The notes under the pieces are model-generated. The model was not told the origin of the DNA. It saw only the letters and a program-made list of their open reading frames with translations, and did not search any database. Below, piece by piece: positions 58,781 through 64,000 of a stretch of 64,000 bases of DNA (within the stretch, counting starts at the first letter, position 1; every line of letters begins with the position of its first letter). A program made the translations under genes and the position numbers. The DNA is from Pseudoflavonifractor sp050943825 (GTDB taxonomy: Bacteria; Bacillota; Clostridia; Oscillospirales; Oscillospiraceae), in contig NZ_JBMNPX010000005.1 in the NCBI RefSeq assembly GCF_050943825.1, positions 62,001-126,000 on the forward strand. Reading direction: 5' to 3'.

Positions 58781-61042
58781 TTAAGAAAGACTGAGCACCT
58801 TCACGTCCTCCGCGCCCTTGAGGCACTCCGCCTCCCGGCTGTGGCAGGTAAAGAGGAGAATCTGCCGCTCCTCGCCCAGTTCACGCAGCAGGTCCAGGGC
58901 CAGATCCATGCGGCTGTCGTCAAAGGCGTCCAGGGCATCGTCCAGCACGATGGGCGCCGGGTCCTCCTTGGGCAGGGCCAGGCGGCACACCGCCAGCCGT
59001 ACCGCCAGATAGACCTGCTCCGCCGTGCCCTGGGACAGCAGCAGAGTCCGCCGGGGCAGGGGGCTGTCCGCCTCCTCGGCAGAGGCCTCCAGCTCCCGGG
59101 TCAGGGTCACCCGGCTGTACTTGCCGCCGGTGAGCCGGGCAAGCAGCTCTCCCGCCCTGGCGTTGAGGGCCGGGGAGAACCGGGACCGGAGCTGGCTGTT
59201 GGCCTCCTCCAGCCCCTCCAGGGCCAGGGTAAGGGCGGCGTACTCCTCCCGGCGGCGGGACAGCTCCTCGGTCAGCTCCTCCCGCCGGGACTGGAACAGC
59301 ACCGGGTCCCCCAGGGTGTTCAGCTCTCCCTGGGCCATGGCCTGGAGGCTGCGCAGACGGCTCATCTCCCCCTCGGCGGAGGAGAGGGCGGCGGCGGCCT
59401 CCTGAGGGTCAAAGTGCTCGGGGAGAGCGCCGTCCGGGTCCCCCTCCACCGCAATGGCCTGGGGCTTGGGCAGACTGGCGGCCAGCTTTTCCGCTCCGTC
59501 CAGCCGCACCCGGGCGGTAGACAGCCGCTCCTCCAGGTTCAGCGCCCGGGAGATGGCGGCGGACACACCAAAAAAGTCCCGCACCGCAGGCTCAAAGGTG
59601 TGGACCAGGTCCATCAGCCCTGCCGTCAGCTCCTCCCGCTGGGCAATCAGCCGGCGGCGGGAGCCGGCCACCGCTTCGGCGTTCCGGCGGGCCTCCTGGG
59701 CGGCCACCCACTTCTCCCGGAAGGCGTTTGCCCGGGCGATGATGTCGTCGGGATACTCGGCGGAGTACCGCCCCAGCAGCTCCTCCGCCTCCGCGGTCAG
59801 CCTGCCCGCCTTGCCCCGGCTCACCGCCAGGGACACCGCCGCGCCGATGACCAGCACCGCCGCGCCTGCGATGGGCAGAATATACCCGGTCTGGGGCAGC
59901 AGGAACCAGCCGGCGGCGGCGATTGCCGCGCCCGCCGCCACGGACGCCGCGGCCCCCGCCCATCCGATCCGGGAGGCCCGGGCGGCCCGGGCCCGGCACT
60001 CGGTGACCCGCGCGCTGTGGCCTGCGGCCTGCTGCCAGGCCTGGTCGGCGGTCATGTCGGGGAAGAGGGCATCCTCCGTCTCCGCCTGGGCCGCCTGAGC
60101 CCGCTCCTCCGCCTCCTGGACCTGGCTCTCGGCCAGCTTCAGGTTGGCATTCACCGTCTTGAGGTAGGCCAGGTCCTCCTGGGCCTGGCGGAGAGTCTCC
60201 CTGTCCGGGGGTGCGCCGTGGCGGTTCTGGTCCGCCTCCAGGGCGGCCACCTCCGCCCTGGCCTTCTCCAGCGCAGCGGCGGCCTCCTCCCACATGCGCC
60301 GCCGCTCCCGGTTCTCCCGGCTCTGCCAGGTGGCCAGGGCATTTTTCAGGCTGTCCCGCCAGGCGGTCAGCTGCTCCAGATCCCGGCGGGCGTCCTCCGC
60401 CTGCCGGGCGGCCTGGTCCTGCCGGGCCAGGGTATCGTCCAGCACGGCCAGCTCGCTCTCCAGCCGGGGAATCTGGCCGCTCCTGTTGTACTTTCTCCGC
60501 CGGAGCCACTCCTTCAGGGTGTCCTCCACCTGGGAGTAGGACACATCCTCCTCCCCCGAGGACACCAGGGCGGCAATGCGCCGCTCCAGCTCTCCGTCGG
60601 CGGAGATGGCCGTACCATCCTGGCCCACAAAGGCGGACTTCTCAAATACGGACCGGGACACGCCCAGAATGGTCTCTCCGCAGTTGGACGCGGTGAGACC
60701 GGGGACGGGCTCTCCCGTGTCGCTGTACACGGCGGAGAAGGCGCCGAAGGGTGTGGTGCCCCTGGGGCCCCGCCGGATGGTGATCTGTCTCCCCTGCCAC
60801 TCCAGCTCCAGAGCGCCCTCCATGGCGCTGCCCGACCAGGGCTGGTAGCGGTTCTTCTCGGCAATATAGTCCTGCCGGTCCCGCTCCCGGGTGGGGATGC
60901 CGTAGAGCATGGAGCGCAGGAAGGCGCACCAGGTGGACTTTCCGCTCTCGTTGGGGGCTACAATCAGGTTCAGGCCGGGTCCGGGCTCCAGCACGGCGTG
61001 ATTCAGGCGGCCGAAGGTGGCCGTCATCTTGATGATTCTCAT
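58781..61042 (-). CDS. SMC/SbcC-like ATPase, YhaN type (753 aa)
   Basis: AAA/ABC-type DNA-repair ATPase: Walker A PNESGKSTWCAFLRSMLYG near the N-terminus, long coiled coils (about 200-330 and 480-590) interrupted by two membrane-like hydrophobic stretches (AASVAAGAAIAAAGWFLLP and YILPIAGAAVLVIGAAVS), then LLSQGTAEQVYLAVRLAVCR signature and Walker B IVLDDALDAFDDSRM. The hydrophobic pair is typical of YhaN-type rather than SbcC. Overlaps the phosphoesterase gene by 4 bp, as in the yhaO-yhaN pair; together they should form an SbcCD-like nuclease. Confidence 0.87.
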   Translation of the reverse strand: MRIIKMTATFGRLNHAVLEPGPGLNLIVAPNESGKSTWCAFLRSMLYGIPTRERDRQDYIAEKNRYQPWSGSAMEGALELEWQGRQITIRRGPRGTTPFGAFSAVYSDTGEPVPGLTASNCGETILGVSRSVFEKSAFVGQDGTAISADGELERRIAALVSSGEEDVSYSQVEDTLKEWLRRRKYNRSGQIPRLESELAVLDDTLARQDQAARQAEDARRDLEQLTAWRDSLKNALATWQSRENRERRRMWEEAAAALEKARAEVAALEADQNRHGAPPDRETLRQAQEDLAYLKTVNANLKLAESQVQEAEERAQAAQAETEDALFPDMTADQAWQQAAGHSARVTECRARAARASRIGWAGAAASVAAGAAIAAAGWFLLPQTGYILPIAGAAVLVIGAAVSLAVSRGKAGRLTAEAEELLGRYSAEYPDDIIARANAFREKWVAAQEARRNAEAVAGSRRRLIAQREELTAGLMDLVHTFEPAVRDFFGVSAAISRALNLEERLSTARVRLDGAEKLAASLPKPQAIAVEGDPDGALPEHFDPQEAAAALSSAEGEMSRLRSLQAMAQGELNTLGDPVLFQSRREELTEELSRRREEYAALTLALEGLEEANSQLRSRFSPALNARAGELLARLTGGKYSRVTLTRELEASAEEADSPLPRRTLLLSQGTAEQVYLAVRLAVCRLALPKEDPAPIVLDDALDAFDDSRMDLALDLLRELGEERQILLFTCHSREAECLKGAEDVKVLSLS

Positions 61043-62139
61043 GGGCAGCAGTCCTCCCCGTTCTCCAGCGCCGCCAGACCGAAGCGGACGGCTTTTTCCA
61101 CCAGCGCCCTATCCTCGTCGGTCTCCGCCTGAGCCAGTCTGGCCTGCATCTGCCGCAAAAACAGCCCGGTGAGGGTGTCCTCCTCCGCCCGGCTCCACAG
61201 GTCCCGGCGGACCCGGGTCCGGTCCCGGAGGGTGACGCTGTAAAAATAGGGCTGGGCCACCGCCTCCAGCGCCTCCAGGTCCAGACCCTCCACGCCGCTC
61301 TCTCCGGTGAGGATGATGCGGCAGATGTCGTTCTCCCCGTCTCTGGGCAGGGCAGCGGCCAGGGTCTCCGCCGGATTTTCCCCGCCGGACAGGTCCACGG
61401 TGAGGATCTCATAGCGTCGGCGGCACAAGGGCACGAAGCGGGCGGAGACATTCCCCTTCTCCGCCTCCACCACCAGCACACCCTTGTCCCCCAGCTCGTC
61501 AAAGCCCCGGCCCTCGGGGCAGCCGGGGTAGGCCCACCAGGTGTTCCCCTCCTTCTGGAGACCGGAACAGGCGTGGATATGGCCCAGAGCCAGGTAGTCC
61601 AGGCCGCTTGCGGCGATGTCCGCCCGGTCAATAGAGCCGTACCGCCCCCTGCCGTCCACGTCGCCGTGGAGGGCCATCAGGTGGATTTTGCCGTCCTCCG
61701 GGGCGGAAAAGCCCTTCAGGGGGGACTGGTCGCAGGAAGGGGCGATGAAGGCCGCGCCGTGGACGGCGCAGTTCAGCTCCGGCAGCTCCACCGTCTCCAG
61801 AGTGGAGCGGGAAAAGATATGTACGTTCTCCGGCCAGGCTCCGGCGCTCCAGGGGGAGCGGGCCGACCAGAAGTCATGGTTGCCCGGGGCGATGAACACG
61901 GGGACCTTGATCTCCCCTAGTGCCCGGGCCAGGGCCTGAACGGTCTCATAGCGGGCCTGGTCGCTGTCCAGCAGGTCGCCGGACAGCAGCACCAGATCGG
62001 CCCGCTCCGCCTCGGCCAGCTCGGCCAGACGGGTGAGGAGCTGCCGCTGCTCCTCCCGCCGCTCTGCCGCCCGCTCGGGAGGCAGGGCGGCAAAGGGCGC
62101 GTCCAGATGAAAATCAGCGGCATGTATCAGCTTCAGCAT
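61039..62139 (-). CDS. SbcD-like metallophosphoesterase, YhaO type (366 aa)
   Basis: Nuclease subunit partner of the YhaN-type ATPase. Calcineurin-like motifs: IHAADFHLDAPFA, LVLLSGDLLDSDQ, IAPGNHDFWS, LMALHGDVDGRG and LALGHIHACSGLQ provide the two-metal site. C-terminal ~100 residues would dock on the ATPase. ATG with CGGAGGAAAG upstream. Translationally coupled to the ATPase (stop/start overlap). Likely processes double-strand-break ends or hairpins; interesting given the hairpin-rich repeats in this genome, though no link is shown. Confidence 0.88.
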   Translation of the reverse strand: MLKLIHAADFHLDAPFAALPPERAAERREEQRQLLTRLAELAEAERADLVLLSGDLLDSDQARYETVQALARALGEIKVPVFIAPGNHDFWSARSPWSAGAWPENVHIFSRSTLETVELPELNCAVHGAAFIAPSCDQSPLKGFSAPEDGKIHLMALHGDVDGRGRYGSIDRADIAASGLDYLALGHIHACSGLQKEGNTWWAYPGCPEGRGFDELGDKGVLVVEAEKGNVSARFVPLCRRRYEILTVDLSGGENPAETLAAALPRDGENDICRIILTGESGVEGLDLEALEAVAQPYFYSVTLRDRTRVRRDLWSRAEEDTLTGLFLRQMQARLAQAETDEDRALVEKAVRFGLAALENGEDCCP

Positions 62140-62166
62140 GGTTCTTTCCTCCGGTCTTTTTTCCGG

Positions 62167-62946
62167 TCAGCCCCGGATGTCCACCCGCTCCACCGCCACG
62201 CACCGCCTGGTCTCCGTGTCGATGGAGAAGAGCACGCTCTCCAGCTTGCACTCCCCTCCCGCCGACTCGTACCGCTGGGGCAGTCCGCCCAGGAAGCGGT
62301 TGATGGACTGCTCGGGGCGGATGCCCAGCACGGAGCGGGCCGGGCCGGTCATGCCCAGGTCGGTGACAAAGCCGGTGCCCTTGGGCAGAATCTGGGTGTC
62401 AGCAGTGGGCACGTGGGTGTGGGTGCCCCACACCGCCTGGACCCGGCCGTCCAGATAGTAGCCCATGGCGCCCTTCTCACTGGTGGCCTCGGCGTGGAAG
62501 TCCACCACCGCGATGTCGGCGCCTCCCTCCTTCAGGATGCGGTCGGCCACGGTGAAGGGGTTGTCGAAATTGGAGTCCATCTCGCACCGGCCGATGAGGT
62601 TCATCACCCCGATGCGGATGCCCCGGGGGCCCTCAAACACGCCCCAGCCACGGCCGGGCACCCGGCTGGTGTAGTTGGCGGGGCGGAGAATGTACCGGTT
62701 CTCGTCCAGGAAGGGGGCGATCTGGATGCGGTTCCAGGTGTGGTTGCCCAGGGTGATGACGTCGGCTCCGGCGTCAAAGATGTCCTGGGCCTGCCGGGGC
62801 AGGATGCCCACGCCGGAGGCATTCTCCCCGTTGACCACGGTGAAGTGGACGTCGTGGAGGCGTTTGACCTGGCGCAGGTGTCTGGAGAGGTAGTTCAGGC
62901 CGTCGTCGGACGCAACATCGCCCACGGCCAGCAGATTGAGTATCAT
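62167..62946 (-). CDS. YmdB-like metallophosphoesterase, TIGR00282 type (259 aa)
   Basis: Cytoplasmic phosphodiesterase of the YmdB family (2',3'-cyclic nucleotides in Bacillus). Motifs: LAVGDVASDDGLNYLSRHL, VVNGENASGVGI, ITLGNHTWNR, VDFHAEATSEKGAMGYYLDG and WGTHTHVPTADTQILPKGTG, all typical. Length 255-265 is normal. Overlaps the upstream PPC gene by 4 bp (translational coupling); RBS AGGAGGAA lies inside that gene. Confidence 0.93.
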   Translation of the reverse strand: MILNLLAVGDVASDDGLNYLSRHLRQVKRLHDVHFTVVNGENASGVGILPRQAQDIFDAGADVITLGNHTWNRIQIAPFLDENRYILRPANYTSRVPGRGWGVFEGPRGIRIGVMNLIGRCEMDSNFDNPFTVADRILKEGGADIAVVDFHAEATSEKGAMGYYLDGRVQAVWGTHTHVPTADTQILPKGTGFVTDLGMTGPARSVLGIRPEQSINRFLGGLPQRYESAGGECKLESVLFSIDTETRRCVAVERVDIRG

Positions 62947-63347
62947 GGCTGTTCCTCCTGCCGGATGACCAGCTCGTCATAGCCGGTCTCCGGGTCAAAT
63001 TCCGTGTCGAAGCGGACGCCGGGCAGCTCCAGCACCACGATTTCCGCCGTTGTGTTGACAATGCACCCCGCCATCAGGTGGCCTCCCAGGGTGGTGAGGT
63101 CCTCCCGGGACAGGGAGATGTGCAGGTGGGTCCGCTTCTCTGACAGGGTACCCATCAGGGAGACGATCTCCAGCGGCTCGTCCAGGGTGCGCACCGTGAC
63201 GCCCGAGGCGTCCCGCACACGGGCCCGGCTGACGCAGCCCACACCGGAGACCACCGCGGCCGCCGGGATATGGTGCTCCCTGGCGAATTCCTCCAGCTTT
63301 TCCAGCAGGTCGTCTCCCCGCCGGAGCCGGAAGCAGTGGGTTTTCAT
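62943..63347 (-). CDS. PPC-domain (DUF296) protein (134 aa)
   Basis: Small single-domain protein of the PPC/AHL-type fold, first described in plant and prokaryote conserved proteins; bacterial members are trimeric and of unknown function. Features: FRLRRGDDLLEKLEEFARE, VVSGVGCVSRARVRD, LMGTLSEKRTHLHISLS and GGHLMAGCIVNTTAEIVVLE, the last with likely metal-binding His. The frame extends to 63458, but GGGAGG lies eight bases before ATG 63347. First gene of a pair with the YmdB-like gene. Confidence 0.85.
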   Translation of the reverse strand: MKTHCFRLRRGDDLLEKLEEFAREHHIPAAAVVSGVGCVSRARVRDASGVTVRTLDEPLEIVSLMGTLSEKRTHLHISLSREDLTTLGGHLMAGCIVNTTAEIVVLELPGVRFDTEFDPETGYDELVIRQEEQP

Positions 63348-63597
63348 AGACAGGCCTCCCTTCCGCCCGCCTCTCCCACATGGAGAGGTGAGACTTATAT
63401 TATATGCGATTTTTCCAGCCAGGGCAATGTGCTTTCTGTTGGGGGCGGCGTTTTTCATTTGCCTGTGGGGGCAAAATGGAGTACAATGTGAGGTACTCTG
63501 GGCCCCGGGCCCCGCTTCTTAAAAAGTTCTTAAACCTTTCCGTTCTTGCGGCTTAAAGTTTCCGTGCTAGGATTATTTCAGACATGAGGTGAACGAG

Positions 63598-64000
63598 TTG
63601 TACAACATTCTCATCTGTGACGACGACAAGGACATTGTCTCCGCTCTGGACATCTACCTCACCAGCGAGGGGTACAAGACCTTCAAGGCCTACGACGGTC
63701 TGGAGGCGCTGAAAATAGTGGACCGGGAGGACATCCAGCTGGTGCTGCTGGACGTGATGATGCCCGGACTGGACGGCATCCGCACCACCGCCAAGCTGCG
63801 GGAGAGCAAGAACATCCCCATAATCCTGCTCACCGCCAAGAGCGAGGACTCGGACAAGATTCTGGGTCTGAACATCGGCGCCGACGACTATATCACCAAG
63901 CCCTTTAACCCCATTGAGGTCATCGCCCGGGTGAAGAGCCAGCTGCGGCGGTACACCACCCTGGGCGGCCGTGAGCGAACCGAGGACAACGTGATCCGCA
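63598..64000 (+). CDS. Response regulator, OmpR/PhoB type (3' end outside window)
   Basis: Receiver domain complete: acidic pocket ILICDDDKD, phospho-acceptor Asp in LVLLDVMMPGLDG, Thr in ILLTAKSED and Lys in DYITKPFNPIEV; the frame continues into the linker of an expected winged-helix output domain that lies outside the window. TTG start with GAGGTGAA upstream. Its partner kinase is presumably downstream. The upstream region has repeated CTTAAA blocks (63520-63560), possible operator half-sites. Confidence 0.9.
   Translation, partial: MYNILICDDDKDIVSALDIYLTSEGYKTFKAYDGLEALKIVDREDIQLVLLDVMMPGLDGIRTTAKLRESKNIPIILLTAKSEDSDKILGLNIGADDYITKPFNPIEVIARVKSQLRRYTTLGGRERTEDNVIR

Noticed and set aside
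58841..61132. 763-codon plus-strand ORF opposite the YhaN-type gene
   Set aside because: Antisense shadow; no family signature.

Overview
The window (64 kb, G+C-rich) looks like chromosome of an anaerobic, low-G+C-lineage but G+C-rich member of the Clostridia, most like gut Oscillospiraceae (Flavonifractor/Lawsonibacter/Intestinimonas-type); this is an inference from gene content. Pointers are: a CIRCE-controlled hrcA-grpE-dnaK-dnaJ operon, a methionine T-box, a B12-dependent ribonucleotide reductase, an electron-bifurcating HydABC [FeFe]-hydrogenase cluster with its DRTGG/PHP/ATPase satellites, SLH-domain surface proteins, a SpoVB-type flippase and a spoVB-mazG-hup-rqcP gene order. No rRNA, tRNA or CRISPR array was found.

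Layout. 1-1435: end of a MATE transporter and an MBL-fold hydrolase. 1582-6621: heat-shock operon. 6708-10195: GT39 glycosyltransferase, PHP phosphatase, RpiB. 10268-12622 (-): class II ribonucleotide reductase. 12862-17301: methionine uptake (metNI, then a T-box-controlled metQ) and cysK. 17348-21232: an NTPase divergent from a Fec-type ABC transporter whose leader looks like a molybdenum/tungsten-cofactor riboswitch. 21362-24616: lipoprotein, Rrf2 regulator, and an aroF-tyrA operon preceded by a tyrosine-rich leader peptide and an attenuator. 24658-27675 (-): LTA-synthase-like protein, a small membrane protein, an XRE regulator. 27900-34476: serine hydrolase whose 3' end is replaced by an A+T-richer island encoding a 1481-aa SLH protein. 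34605-37286 (-): serC-serA. 37613-47041: hydrogenase cluster. 47206-51276: two Crp/Fnr paralogues around an SLH 5'-nucleotidase. 51490-57439: zinc-ribbon protein, purine salvage (punA, mtaD), spoVB-like, mazG, hup, rqcP. 57494-63347 (-): two signal peptidases, YhaN/YhaO-like nuclease pair, YmdB-like phosphoesterase, PPC protein. 63598-end: start of a response regulator.

Three things stand out. (1) In two unlinked operons (serC-serA and the PHP gene of the hydrogenase cluster) a chain-of-hairpins element has inserted at a gene terminus, the gene terminus has been duplicated so that the gene stays intact, and gene end plus element is tandemly amplified in exact 206-bp and 195-bp units. Both element types share a 19-bp hairpin and both carry a short inverted copy of the neighbouring gene sequence. 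(2) A 23-residue leader peptide with 7 Tyr and 2 Phe, followed by a strong intrinsic terminator, precedes aroF-tyrA; this looks like ribosome-mediated attenuation by tyrosine. (3) A second dispersed element of about 130 bp sits immediately after the stop codon inside two operons (grpE/dnaK and hydC/ATPase).

How the genes work together: the hydrogenase cluster couples NADH and ferredoxin oxidation to H2 formation and includes a sensor-like hydrogenase paralogue that lacks the proton-transfer cysteine. Amino-acid supply genes (Met, Cys, Ser, Tyr) each carry their own leader RNA control (T-box, operator-like palindrome, leader hairpins, leader peptide).
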